Shown here piece after piece: positions 33,945-43,584 of a stretch of 64,000 nucleotides of DNA. Every line of letters starts with the position of its first letter. Within the stretch, counting starts at the first letter, position 1. The translations under genes were made by a program, and so were the position numbers. The stretch comes from Lewinellaceae bacterium. Lineage in GTDB: Bacteria > Bacteroidota > Bacteroidia > Chitinophagales > Saprospiraceae. The DNA is taken from assembly GCA_020636045.1 (NCBI GenBank), contig JACJYP010000002.1, positions 1 to 64,000 on the forward strand. Reading direction: 5' to 3'. The notes under the pieces were generated by a model. It was not told where the DNA came from, ran no database searches, and saw only the letters and a list, made by a program, of their open reading frames with translations.

Positions 33945-36419
33945 TTATGCCGCTGCCTTTTTCTTCTTGGCCTCGGAAACGCCGTTGGCGCCGGGCCGTG
34001 CGTCTTTTTTCAAGCCGATGGCGATCGCAAGCACTTCGTCCATTTTATTCACGTAGTGGAAATTTAGCCCCTTGATGTATTCCGGTTCGATCTCGCCCAC
34101 GTGTTTTTCGTTCTCCTTGCAGAGAATGACTTCGCGGATGCCGGCGCGTTTGGCAGCCAGGATCTTTTCCTTGATACCGCCGACGGGCAACACCTTGCCG
34201 CGCAGGGTGATCTCGCCCGTCATGGCGAGGAAGGGTTTGAGCGGCTTGCCGGTGAAGGCGGAAGTGATGGCTGAAAGCATGGTGACGCCGGCGGAAGGCC
34301 CGTCTTTGGGGATGGCGCCTTCGGGGATGTGGACGTGCACATCCGTTTTATCGAACTTTTCCGGATCGATGTTCATTTCTTCGGCGTGCGCCTTGATGTA
34401 ACTGAGCGCCGTGCTGGCACTTTCTTTCATCACGTCGCCCAGATTGCCGGTAAGTTGCAGGCGTCCGTTGCCTTTGTTCAGGCTGACTTCGATAAACAGG
34501 ATCTCGCCGCCCACGGCCGTCCAGGCCAGGCCGATGGCCACGCCGGGCGCCTGTTTTTCCTGATACACCTCGGCGTCGTATTTGGTCGGGCCGAGGATGT
34601 CGTGCAGGTGTTCGGGTTTCACGGCGATCTCGTAGGGTTCTTCCATCGCCACACGTTTGGCGACGTAGCGCATCACGGAGCCGATCTCCCGGTTGAGGTT
34701 GCGCACGCCGCTCTCGGCAGTATAACTCTGCACGATCTTCACAAGTGTTTTTTCGCTGATCTTCACCTGGTTGGGCTTCAGGCCGTGCTCCTTGCGCTGC
34801 TCGGGGATGAGGTGTCGCCTGGCGATCTGTACTTTTTCCTCCAGGGAGTAGCCGGCGATCTGGATGATCTCCATGCGGTCGAGCAGTGCGGGCTGTATGG
34901 TGGAAAGCGAGTTGGCCGTGGCGATGAAGAGCACTTTCGACAGGTCGTACTCGAGTTCCAGATAGTTGTCGTAAAACGTCGTATTCTGCTCGGGGTCAAG
35001 CACTTCGAGCAGGGCAGAGGAGGGGTCGCCGCGGAAATCCTTCCCCACTTTATCGATCTCGTCGAGGATGAAAACCGGGTTGCCCGCCTTGGCTTTTTTC
35101 AGCGACTGCACAATGCGGCCGGGCATGGCGCCGATGTAGGTTTTTCGGTGTCCGCGGATCTCGGCTTCGTCGTGCAGGCCGCCCAGGCTCATGCGCACGT
35201 ACTTGCGCTTCAGCGCGCGGGCGATGCTGTTGCCGAGCGAGGTTTTGCCCACGCCGGGCGGGCCGACGAGGCACAGGATCGGCGCTTTCATATCGCCTTT
35301 CAGTTTCAGCACGGCGAGGTGCTCGAGGATGCGCTCTTTTACCTTTTTGAGGCCATAGTGGTCTTTATCGAGCACGTCTTTCACGCGCTTGAGGTCAAAA
35401 TTATCCTTTGTAAAATCCTGCCAGGGCAGTTCGAGCAGCGTTTCGAGGTAGTTGAGCCCGATGGCGTACTCGGCCACCTGCGGGTTGACGCGCCGGAGTT
35501 TGTTGATTTCACGGGCGAAGGTCTCCTGTACGTTTTTCGGCCATTTTTTCTTGGCGGCCTTTCTGATCAGGTCGTTGATCTCTTCTTCCTGGGGGTTTTG
35601 CCCCAGTTCTTCCTGGATGGTTTTGAGTTGCTGGCTGAGGAAGTAGTCGCGCTGTTGCTTTTCGATATCCGTACGGACTTTTGCTTCGATCTGGTCTTTC
35701 AGTTCGAGCAATTGAAGTTCTGCATCCATGTGGTGCAGGATAGCGCCCGCTTTTTCGCGCAGGTTGTTGATCTCGAGGATCGCCTGCTTTTCATTGACGC
35801 CGATACCGAGATTGGAGGCGATGAAATTGAGCAGGAAGTTGTCGTTGCTGATGTTTTTCAGCATCACCACCGCTTCGGACGGGATCTGCGGCGACAGTTC
35901 GATGATCTGTTTGGCTGCGTCGCGGACGCTGCTGATCAGGGCGCGGAATTCGAGTTTGTTTTTGGGTTGCTCGTATTCGATGGCTGTGATCTGCCCCATC
36001 ATATAGGGGTCTTCACTCAGCATTTCTTCGAGTTCAAAACGCTTGCGGCCCTGCAGGATCGCCGTAGTGGAACCGTCGGGCATTTTCAGCAGCTTCAGGA
36101 TACGGGCTATGGTACCGATGCGGTACAGGTCGCGCGCGCTGGGGCTTTCGATCTTGACGTCTTTCTGGGATAATACACCGATGTAGCGGTTGTCTTCGTA
36201 GGCGCGCTGAACGGCGCGGATGCTTTTATCGCGTCCCACCGTGATGGGCGTTACTATACCGGGAAACAGGACTGTATTTTTCAGGGGCAGCACGGGCAAT
36301 GTGTCGGGAAACACTTCTCCCTGCTTGGCCTCGTCGTCGTCTTCGAGAGAAAAAAGCGGTACAAAGTCAGGCTCGTCGTCTGTCTGTTGTGGCATCAACC
36401 AATTTTCGAACATACTCAT
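33945..36419 (-). CDS. lon: ATP-dependent protease Lon
   Basis: 824 aa. After an acidic leader come the LON substrate-binding domain (LPVLPLKNTVLFPGIVTPITVGRDKSIRAV), a coiled-coil region, the AAA+ module with Walker A GPPGVGKTSLGNS and Walker B PVFILDEIDKV, and the protease domain with the catalytic Ser (PKDGPSAGV, Ser709) and Lys (GGIKEKILAAK, Lys752). A Lys/Ala-rich tail closes the protein. Cytoplasmic quality-control and regulatory protease, usually stress-inducible. Start at ATG 36419 (MSMFENWL), with a second Met two codons later. It is followed by ruvA after 109 nt. Confidence 0.97.
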   Translation of the reverse strand: MSMFENWLMPQQTDDEPDFVPLFSLEDDDEAKQGEVFPDTLPVLPLKNTVLFPGIVTPITVGRDKSIRAVQRAYEDNRYIGVLSQKDVKIESPSARDLYRIGTIARILKLLKMPDGSTTAILQGRKRFELEEMLSEDPYMMGQITAIEYEQPKNKLEFRALISSVRDAAKQIIELSPQIPSEAVVMLKNISNDNFLLNFIASNLGIGVNEKQAILEINNLREKAGAILHHMDAELQLLELKDQIEAKVRTDIEKQQRDYFLSQQLKTIQEELGQNPQEEEINDLIRKAAKKKWPKNVQETFAREINKLRRVNPQVAEYAIGLNYLETLLELPWQDFTKDNFDLKRVKDVLDKDHYGLKKVKERILEHLAVLKLKGDMKAPILCLVGPPGVGKTSLGNSIARALKRKYVRMSLGGLHDEAEIRGHRKTYIGAMPGRIVQSLKKAKAGNPVFILDEIDKVGKDFRGDPSSALLEVLDPEQNTTFYDNYLELEYDLSKVLFIATANSLSTIQPALLDRMEIIQIAGYSLEEKVQIARRHLIPEQRKEHGLKPNQVKISEKTLVKIVQSYTAESGVRNLNREIGSVMRYVAKRVAMEEPYEIAVKPEHLHDILGPTKYDAEVYQEKQAPGVAIGLAWTAVGGEILFIEVSLNKGNGRLQLTGNLGDVMKESASTALSYIKAHAEEMNIDPEKFDKTDVHVHIPEGAIPKDGPSAGVTMLSAITSAFTGKPLKPFLAMTGEITLRGKVLPVGGIKEKILAAKRAGIREVILCKENEKHVGEIEPEYIKGLNFHYVNKMDEVLAIAIGLKKDARPGANGVSEAKKKKAAA

Positions 36420-36847
36420 AGTCAGGAGGTTGCAAGTTCTTTGCCGGCAGGCAATGCTTTTCGGGCTTGATTAAAACAGGGAAAGTAATGCTTTTGAGAG
36501 TATAAAAGAACGGTCAGAAGGAAAATGCTGTATGCGCTCCGCTACTTTTTGAAAACGAAATGCGAAAGCAGATAATCACTCTCTTATACGTCGTTTGCCA
36601 TGCAAACATTTGGATTCCCCGTGAATAATTTGTGAAAAATAAAGATTATGTCAAACTGACAGCAAAAATGCTATACAATCATTGCCCAACCAATAGTCAA
36701 ATAACCTGCCATTGAAAAAATCCACCTGTTTTGGCATGGATAGACAAAAAGATCGCGACAAAAAGGCAGAGCGGCGCCTGTAAAAGCCAAACGGCTGCTC
36801 CCGCCTCGCAGGAACAGCCGTTTTGGTCAGTCGGTACTTTTCACATT
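36420..36847. other. Intergenic region between lon and the first SusD gene
   Basis: 428 nt, AT-rich, no gene supported. It should contain the lon promoter, but no exact TAnnTTTG box was found on the minus strand. The terminator of the SusCD-a operon is at its right end. Confidence 0.5.
36788..36824 (-). terminator. Terminator of SusC-a/SusD-a
   Basis: Minus-strand stem AAAACGGCTGTTCC / GGAGCAGCCGTTT followed by GGCTTTTAC, 23 nt after the SusD-a stop codon. Confidence 0.75.
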
Positions 36848-38365
36848 TTATTGCACGTCCCACCAAAGCCGGGTAGACAGCTTGTCAGGACCGCCAAGCG
36901 CTGATACGCCGGTACTGTAGCCGGACGCATTTTGCGTCTGCTCGTTTGTCGGATAAGTCAGTCGCACAGGAGCCGGGCTGTTGCCTGTATCGAACAGGGA
37001 GCCTTCCACCGGTGCTTCGAGTTTGGTGAAGTCGAGGCGGCGCCATTCGCTCCAGCCCTGTACGCCTTCCATGAAGAGGGCCAGCCATTTTTGTACGCCG
37101 ATCTTTTGCTTCCAGTCGCCGGGGGCGGTGGAATAAGCGACGTCCATCTGGGCGAGGTAGTCATTGATCGCTGCGTCGTCCGTAATGCCCCACTCGTTCA
37201 TGGATGCCGCAATACCTGCGTTATACCATTCTTCCGCCGAACCGGGTACATTCCAGGTGCGTTCGTGTGCTTCGGCAAGGATGAAGCATACTTCCGAATA
37301 TTGCATCAGGATCATGGGCGCGGTAGAGGCCAGTACGTCCATTGTCTGGAAGTTGACGGCGCCGGCCACGGCTTGCGCGCCGCTGGGCTGACTGTAATCT
37401 TCGGGCGCTTCGCCGGCAGCGGTGGCGCTGGTTTGACCGAAAGGACGGCCGAAGTAGCCGCCACCGTTCACTTTTTCGTCGGCAAAAATTTCCAGCCGCG
37501 GATCGTTGAGCGGTTTCAGCGTTTTGTCGATCAGCACGTCGCTGAGGCAAAAGTCGGCGTTGCCGCGTTCGATGCGGTCCTGGTTGAGCGGGTTGTTGTT
37601 AGGTTGTCCGCTCAGGTATGAGAAGTACGCATTGTCAGCAGTGCTGGTGAAAGCGCCTGCCGCCGCGGCCTCCACGATCGACTGCGCCATGACCGGCTCG
37701 ATGTCGGACATGCGCATACCGATGCGCAGGCGCATGGAATTGGCAAACTTTTTCCAGAGGCTCATGTCACCGCCGTAGATCACGTCGGCGCTGCCGAAGC
37801 TATCTTCGCTTTCGTCGATGTCGGCGATGGCATTCTGCAGATCGCGGTCGAGGCCCATGTACACATCCTTCTGGCTGTCGTACTTCGGCGCGCGGTTTTC
37901 GCTGCCCAGCAAGGCTTCGCTGTAAGGGATCGGACCCCAGGTATCCGTCAGGTGATGGAAAATGTACACCTTAAGGATAGAAGCAACCGCGTTCTGGTTT
38001 TTCGCCTTGGCTGTGCCTGCTGCCGAACCCGAATCGTTGAGCGTGATGATCTCCTGGAGATCGCGCAGCGAACGGGAATAGTAGTAGCCCCAGTAGTTGT
38101 TGATGACGCCGGTACGGAAGTTCCAGCGGCTTTCATCGGTGTAGTTGTTCTGCGCCCAGTATTGCGATACGAGCAAACCGAAGCGGGCGTTGAGCCATTC
38201 GTCCCAGATATCGTCGGCCATGGCCTTCTCTGCGCTGGTGATCAGAAACTCGACCGGCACCTGGCTGGGATTGTTCGGGTCGGTATTAATATCCCCGAAA
38301 TTTTTGCCGCAAGAGACGGAAATCAATAGCCCCATCGCGACGAACAAATATTTAATATTTTTCAT
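36848..38365 (-). CDS. SusD/RagB-like nutrient-binding lipoprotein (SusD-a)
   Basis: 505 aa with a lipoprotein signal (KNIKYLFVAMGLLISVSC, Cys20). The mature start GKNFGDINTDPNNPSQVPVE, the TPR-like core and the closing segment GVQGWSEWRRLDFTKLE with TRLWWDV fit the SusD-like group often linked to peptide or oligosaccharide uptake (SusD/RagB outer-membrane lipoproteins). It would sit as a lid on the SusC-a barrel, 43 nt upstream in the same operon. The substrate is unknown: no glycoside hydrolase or peptidase gene is nearby. Confidence 0.93.
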   Translation of the reverse strand: MKNIKYLFVAMGLLISVSCGKNFGDINTDPNNPSQVPVEFLITSAEKAMADDIWDEWLNARFGLLVSQYWAQNNYTDESRWNFRTGVINNYWGYYYSRSLRDLQEIITLNDSGSAAGTAKAKNQNAVASILKVYIFHHLTDTWGPIPYSEALLGSENRAPKYDSQKDVYMGLDRDLQNAIADIDESEDSFGSADVIYGGDMSLWKKFANSMRLRIGMRMSDIEPVMAQSIVEAAAAGAFTSTADNAYFSYLSGQPNNNPLNQDRIERGNADFCLSDVLIDKTLKPLNDPRLEIFADEKVNGGGYFGRPFGQTSATAAGEAPEDYSQPSGAQAVAGAVNFQTMDVLASTAPMILMQYSEVCFILAEAHERTWNVPGSAEEWYNAGIAASMNEWGITDDAAINDYLAQMDVAYSTAPGDWKQKIGVQKWLALFMEGVQGWSEWRRLDFTKLEAPVEGSLFDTGNSPAPVRLTYPTNEQTQNASGYSTGVSALGGPDKLSTRLWWDVQ

Positions 38366-38408
38366 AATGATTTTGTTTTAATTTTCTGATAATCAGAATT
38401 TTAAAAGA

Positions 38409-41400
38409 TCAGAAACGCAGGCTGAGATTGACACCGATCGAGCGGGTGCTGGGCAGTGCGCCACCTTCGAGACCCTGAATGTTACCGGCCGAAATGGCAG
38501 AGTCGGGATCTACGTGCGGAATGTTCTTGTGCAGAATGGCGAGGTTGCGACCCACCACGCTGATCTTGATGTCCTGTACGCCTGCGCTGCCCAGCCATTT
38601 TTTCGGAAGGGTGTATCCGAGGCTCATTTCGCGCAATTTGATGAAAGAGCCGTCGTATACGTCGGCAGCGCCGATTACGTAACCGCCGTTGGCAAAGAAG
38701 TGATCCTGCGCGCCGATAGCGGAAGCATTGGCCTGGCCGGTGGACTGGTAGATCTCGTCACCCACAACATTGGGGTCGCCTTCGTCGGCTACGATCAGGT
38801 TGCCGTCGTTGTCGTAGGCGGCCACCATGCCGGATACGATGATGCCGTTTTCGCGGATGTCGCCTTCGGCTGTTTCTGCAAACAGGCCGGAGTATTTACC
38901 CCAGGTATTGGTAAGCGAGAAGATCTTGCCGCCTTTGCGGAAGTCGACAAAGGCGCCCAGCGTGAAACCTTTAAAGTTGAAGCTGGTGGCTACGCCGCCG
39001 GTAAAATCGGGCAATACGCTACCCAAAGGCACAACGGTCGGGGTCGTCAGGTAGAAACCGTCTTCGTCAACCAGTTTGTTGCCACTTGCGTCGTAGATGT
39101 AGTCATAGCCGAGGATGGTACCGAAAGATTGTCCTTCGTAGGCGTTCAGCGATACGGCAAACGGTGCGTTGACGATCGGAATGTTGGTCAGCGTCGGGTC
39201 GTCGGCATTCAGCTCGATGATCTCGTTGGTGTTTTTACCGATGTTGAACGTAACATCCCAGCTGAAATCTTTCGTGCGAACCGGTACTACGTTCAGCGAA
39301 ACTTCAAAACCGGAGTTCTTGATCTCGCCGGCATTGATGAACTGGCGGGTGTAACCCGTCGTCGGAGTCGTGCCGAGTGGAATGATCTGGTTGAGCGTCT
39401 TGCCGGTGTAGTAGGTCGCGTCGATACCGATGCGGCTGTTGAAGAAGCGGAGGTCGATACCCACCTCCTGCGACTTGGTCTCCTCGGGCTTGAGATCGAG
39501 GTTATTCAGTGTGTTCGGTACGGTAAATACGGCGTTGCTGCCAAAGTTGTCGACAGCAGAATACACCGTAGAGATAACGTACGGGTCGGCGTCGCTACCC
39601 ACTTTTGCCCAGCCGAGGCGCAGTTTACCGAAGTTCAGGATATTCGAAGTGAACAATTCCGAGAATACAAAGCTCAATGAAGCAGAAGGATAGAAGTAGG
39701 AATTGTTGTCTTCAGGCAGGGTCGACGACCAGTCGTTGCGGCCGGTGAGGTCGAGGTAGAGCCATGATTTCCAGCCGAGGGTGATGCCCCCGAACAGGCT
39801 TTCCACTTCTCTTTCCGTCAAACGGTTGAACACGTCGGGACGTTCGAGCGAGTTTTGTACGCGATAAAGGCCCGGTACGTTCAAGCCACCGCGGGTGGCG
39901 CCGTAGCTGCGGTTCAGCGTGTTCCAGCGCTTGTTGCCACCTACGAATGCGTTGATATTGAGCTGATCGTTGAATACGTAGCGATCGGCGCGCAGGATCA
40001 CGTCGGCATTGGTTTCATCTACGCGATACACGTCTTCTGCGTACATGGAAGTAGTGATACTACCGACAGCAATGCGCTCCTGGCGCTGCTCGGTATAGAA
40101 ATCCTTGAGCAGGCGGCCCGTGAGGCTCAGCCAGCTGTTCAGGTTCCAGGTCATGCCGATGTTGCCGAATATGCGGTCGCGGCTATCATTCTGATAATTT
40201 TCGTAACGTGTCCAGTACGGGTTGTCCCAGTACTGCGGATTCGGGTTGTCTGCGCTGATCCTGTTCCAGGTGCGCTGCGAACCGTCGGGGTTTTTGTAAG
40301 CCAGCAGATCGTCCATGACGATCTCGCGGTGCCACCATTGGTTGAACATCTGGGCGACGTTCAGACCGTCGCCGTCATAACCGGTTGAGGAACGGCCTAC
40401 TGCGCTGTTACCCACGTAGTTAACACCCAGGAACGCCTGGAGGTTGCTTCCCAGTTTGGTGTCACCGTTGAAGCTGACCGTGTTGCGTTTCAGCGTGCTG
40501 TTGGGGAAAATACCCGACTGATCGAGGCGGTTGAACGCCAGACGGAAAGTAGCGGTCTCGTTGCCTCCGTCGAGGGCGATGCCATTGCTCCAGGTAGAAC
40601 CTCTTTCGAAAAAGTCGGACGGATTGTTGGGCGATGCTGCCCAGGCGCGTGATTTGCCGAAATGGTCGGTATCCCAGGAATCCCAGGAATTCCAGTCGCG
40701 GAAGTAGAGACCCTGCTGATTGGAGCCGAAGCCGTTGTCAAACGAATAGCGGTTTTGGCCGCTGCCGAATTTCAGGCCTGCCAGGTGCTGAAAATGCTCG
40801 TCTGTGCTGATATCGAACGCAGTACCGAAACTTTCGTCTACCCCGTAAAAAGGCACAAGGTCGAAAGACTGATAAGTGCCAACCACGCCACCTGCTGAAT
40901 TATAGGCAGTGTAAGGCACCTTGTAGTAACCCGAATTGTCGGAATAACCGCGCGGACGCAGGTCTACACCGCCGCCGTAACGGTTCTGGTAGTCGGGAAG
41001 CACGAGGATATTTTCGGAAGTAAAGCTGCTGTTTACCGATACGCCGATCCCTTTGCGCTTCTGTGAGCCTTTTTTGGTGGTGATCATGATCACACCGTTC
41101 ATGCCGCGTGAGCCGTAAAGTGCTGCGGCCGCCTGCCCTTTCAACACAGAGATATTCTCGATGTCGTTGGGGTTGAGGTCCTGAATGGCGTTGCCATAGT
41201 CGTAACCGCCGCCACCGCGGGCCTGATCGTTTACGATCGTATTGGACGTGAAGTTGGAGTTGTCCATCGGCACGCCGTCAACGACGAAAAGCGGCTGGTT
41301 TTCACCGTTGATAGAGCGTACGCCGCGGATCAGGATACGGCTGGAGCCGCCCAGGTTACCCGAGCTGCCTACAACCGTTACACCTGCAGCGCGACCCGCC

Positions 41401-41819
41401 AGCTGATTGACCACGTTAGCGTCCCGGACTGCGGTGAGTTCCGAGCCGTCGATCTTTTCGACGGCATAACCCAGCGATTTTTCAGAACGGTTGATGTTCA
41501 GGGCTGTCACAACGGTTTCTTCCAGCTGGATACCTGCTTTCAGCACGATATCCACGACATTGGAAGCACCAAGTTCGATTTCCTGTGTGGCATAACCGGT
41601 GTAGTTGACAACCAGTATTTTGCCGTCTGCCGGCACGTCGAGGCTGTACCGGCCGTTTGCATCTGTGAAAGTACCGATCCGCGTATCCTTAACGCGTACG
41701 GTAGCACCGATGAGAACTTCGCCGTCGTCACCGCTGACGGTGCCGCTGACGGCTCGCTGCGAAAGAGCCATGCCCATAGCAGCGAAGACCAACCAAAGGG
41801 TTGTAAGTAATCGCTTCAT
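38409..41819 (-). CDS. SusC/RagA-family TonB-dependent transporter (SusC-a)
   Basis: 1136 aa. Signal peptide (KRLLTTLWLVFAAMGMALSQ), N-terminal carboxypeptidase-regulatory-like domain (RAVSGTVSGDDGEVLIGATV to about residue 95), plug with the SusC signature (LNINRSEKSLGYAVEKIDGSEL, ISVLKGQAAAALYGSRGMNG), then a 22-strand barrel ending in ...SIGVNLSLRF. It imports large ligands across the outer membrane with TonB energy together with SusD-a. No STN signalling domain is present, so no trans-envelope sigma regulation is expected. Its 5' end and upstream leader are nearly identical to those of SusC-b. Confidence 0.95.
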   Translation of the reverse strand: MKRLLTTLWLVFAAMGMALSQRAVSGTVSGDDGEVLIGATVRVKDTRIGTFTDANGRYSLDVPADGKILVVNYTGYATQEIELGASNVVDIVLKAGIQLEETVVTALNINRSEKSLGYAVEKIDGSELTAVRDANVVNQLAGRAAGVTVVGSSGNLGGSSRILIRGVRSINGENQPLFVVDGVPMDNSNFTSNTIVNDQARGGGGYDYGNAIQDLNPNDIENISVLKGQAAAALYGSRGMNGVIMITTKKGSQKRKGIGVSVNSSFTSENILVLPDYQNRYGGGVDLRPRGYSDNSGYYKVPYTAYNSAGGVVGTYQSFDLVPFYGVDESFGTAFDISTDEHFQHLAGLKFGSGQNRYSFDNGFGSNQQGLYFRDWNSWDSWDTDHFGKSRAWAASPNNPSDFFERGSTWSNGIALDGGNETATFRLAFNRLDQSGIFPNSTLKRNTVSFNGDTKLGSNLQAFLGVNYVGNSAVGRSSTGYDGDGLNVAQMFNQWWHREIVMDDLLAYKNPDGSQRTWNRISADNPNPQYWDNPYWTRYENYQNDSRDRIFGNIGMTWNLNSWLSLTGRLLKDFYTEQRQERIAVGSITTSMYAEDVYRVDETNADVILRADRYVFNDQLNINAFVGGNKRWNTLNRSYGATRGGLNVPGLYRVQNSLERPDVFNRLTEREVESLFGGITLGWKSWLYLDLTGRNDWSSTLPEDNNSYFYPSASLSFVFSELFTSNILNFGKLRLGWAKVGSDADPYVISTVYSAVDNFGSNAVFTVPNTLNNLDLKPEETKSQEVGIDLRFFNSRIGIDATYYTGKTLNQIIPLGTTPTTGYTRQFINAGEIKNSGFEVSLNVVPVRTKDFSWDVTFNIGKNTNEIIELNADDPTLTNIPIVNAPFAVSLNAYEGQSFGTILGYDYIYDASGNKLVDEDGFYLTTPTVVPLGSVLPDFTGGVATSFNFKGFTLGAFVDFRKGGKIFSLTNTWGKYSGLFAETAEGDIRENGIIVSGMVAAYDNDGNLIVADEGDPNVVGDEIYQSTGQANASAIGAQDHFFANGGYVIGAADVYDGSFIKLREMSLGYTLPKKWLGSAGVQDIKISVVGRNLAILHKNIPHVDPDSAISAGNIQGLEGGALPSTRSIGVNLSLRF

Positions 41820-41950
41820 ACAAAAAGTAGATTTGGTTAAAAAATCAGATATGGATTACGATATTAAAGGCTTATCGAGGATAAGCGTGGCTGCAAAAAA
41901 CAGCCTTGTTTTCATACTGATTTCGGGGGGAAATAAGACTTGAGGTGTGG

Positions 41951-41958
41951 CAAATATA
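41951..41958 (-). promoter_or_regulatory. -7 box of the SusC-a operon (TATATTTG)
   Basis: Minus-strand TATATTTG is an exact TAnnTTTG match 131 nt upstream of SusC-a, giving a long leader. The rest of 41820-42097 is non-coding. SusC-b has two analogous boxes (TATTTTTG at 46837-46844 and TACTTTTG at 46848-46855). Confidence 0.45.
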
Positions 41959-42097
41959 CAAAGTTGACTATCAAATCACATTTTTCTGTATTTTCAATAT
42001 TTTTTGAATAGCTGTTTTGATAAGAACAAAGCGTGTCGGTAAAGCCTGATGTGCTATAAAGATTTGAATAAATCTGCCAGTGCCATATAAATAAAAA

Positions 42098-42125
42098 GGC
42101 CGGCTGCGCATGCGCGCAGCCGGCC
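42098..42125 (-). terminator. Terminator of SusC-b/SusD-b
   Basis: Near-perfect stem GGCCGGCTGCGC / GCGCAGCCGGCC with a 4-nt loop, followed on the minus strand by TTTTTATTT, 27 nt after the SusD-b stop. A duplicate lies behind SusD-c. Confidence 0.9.
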
Positions 42126-42152
42126 CTGTATTATACAATCAATTGATACTGA

Positions 42153-43559
42153 TCATTCATCCCACCAAACGGGCAAGAGAACGTTTGTGATGGAAGGATT
42201 CGGCGCCTTGTTGTTGTAGAGGCGTTCTTCCTGGGTGGTGGGCAGTCGCCGCGGAATGCCGCTCACCAGTCCGCCCGGGTTGGGAGTCAGTTGCGGGATG
42301 TTGGTCCTGCGCCAGTCGGTATACACCTCCACCTGGGTGAACAGCGCCACATACTTGTGGGTCATGATCTTTTCCATGGTGATGGAGGCATCCGATTCAT
42401 TGGCCTGCGCCATGATGTAATCATCGGGCGCGGGGGCGCCGGTGACCTGGAGGATGTGCGCCTTGATGGCCTCGTTGTGTGCTGCTGCTGCGCGCATCTT
42501 GTCGTTGGAACGCATGGCTGCTTCTGCCTCGATGAACTTGGCTTCCACGTAGGTGGCCAGCGGAGCGGACGAACTCGGCGAAGCGAAGTAGGCGCCCACA
42601 TCAGAGGTGCTGGTCACGATAGAGCCCAGAGGCGTACCCGAATAGCCGCCGTTGCCATCTTCAGAAGCATAGAAACTCAAACGCGGATCATCAATGGTAG
42701 TCAAAAGGTTAACAAAGCCTTCGCCCATTTTGATATAATCCTGACGGTCGTTGTTGAAGGCATACCACTGGTTGAGTGAGTTACCATCGCCGGGGAAAAT
42801 GGCATTGCAGTCGCTGTCGGAACCTGCCATTCCTGCTGCCACGGCATCGTCGATGGCGGCGAGTGCGCGGGTGGCGGAGCCCATCGGGTCGCGCTTGCTC
42901 AGGTGGTTTTCATACCGTGCCCTGAGGATGTGTGCGGTGACGATCCACTTGCTGGCATCGCCGTTGAAGATCAGATCGTCGGTGCCGGGCAGGATGGTAT
43001 TGGCATCCTCGCTTTTCGACAGGTCCGTGACGGCTTCCGACAGGAGCGTTTGGATATCCTGGTACACCAGTTCCTGTGCATCATAGGCAGCGCTGTAGAA
43101 TTCCTCACCCTGGAGGCCCTTTCCGGCTTCGCGGTTGGGAATGTCGCCCCACAGGTCGGTAGTAAGCCCGAGGTTCATGGCCTTGAGGATCTTGCCGATA
43201 CCGCGGTAGTACGGGTTCGACTCGCTGGCCAGATCGATGAGGATGTTGCAATCGTTGATGGCCGAGTAGTGCGAATTCCACTCGTTGTTGTTGTCACCTT
43301 CCAGCAGAGAGTAGTTGGCCAGGTCCTCATACTGAGCCTGGGTGCCGGCGCATTGCTGGGTGAATACGGTGGCCATACGTGCGAACTGCCCGCTGAAGTG
43401 AGCGAATGTCGACACCTGGATCACAGTAGTGAGCAGTGCGGGGTTGGTCTCCGAAGGAGAGTTTGGGGATGTTTCGTAGCCGTCGACAAAGTTGCTGCAC
43501 GACGAACTACCCAGAAGAAGCAGGAGTGTCAAAAGTCCTGCACTGAATATATTTTTCAT
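42153..43559 (-). CDS. SusD/RagB-like nutrient-binding lipoprotein (SusD-b)
   Basis: 468 aa. Lipoprotein signal KNIFSAGLLTLLLLLGSSSC, mature N-terminus SNFVDGYETSPNSPSETNPA, C-terminus EVYTDWRRTNIPQLTPNPGG...NVLLPVWWDE, the SusD-like family with the TDWRR and terminal WWDE words also seen in SusD-a. It is almost identical to the frameshifted copy at 47174-48579. It lies 25 nt downstream of SusC-b, its transporter partner in the outer membrane. Substrate unknown. Confidence 0.94.
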   Translation of the reverse strand: MKNIFSAGLLTLLLLLGSSSCSNFVDGYETSPNSPSETNPALLTTVIQVSTFAHFSGQFARMATVFTQQCAGTQAQYEDLANYSLLEGDNNNEWNSHYSAINDCNILIDLASESNPYYRGIGKILKAMNLGLTTDLWGDIPNREAGKGLQGEEFYSAAYDAQELVYQDIQTLLSEAVTDLSKSEDANTILPGTDDLIFNGDASKWIVTAHILRARYENHLSKRDPMGSATRALAAIDDAVAAGMAGSDSDCNAIFPGDGNSLNQWYAFNNDRQDYIKMGEGFVNLLTTIDDPRLSFYASEDGNGGYSGTPLGSIVTSTSDVGAYFASPSSSAPLATYVEAKFIEAEAAMRSNDKMRAAAAHNEAIKAHILQVTGAPAPDDYIMAQANESDASITMEKIMTHKYVALFTQVEVYTDWRRTNIPQLTPNPGGLVSGIPRRLPTTQEERLYNNKAPNPSITNVLLPVWWDE

Positions 43560-43584
43560 ATTTCGAATAGAGTCGGTTAGAAAG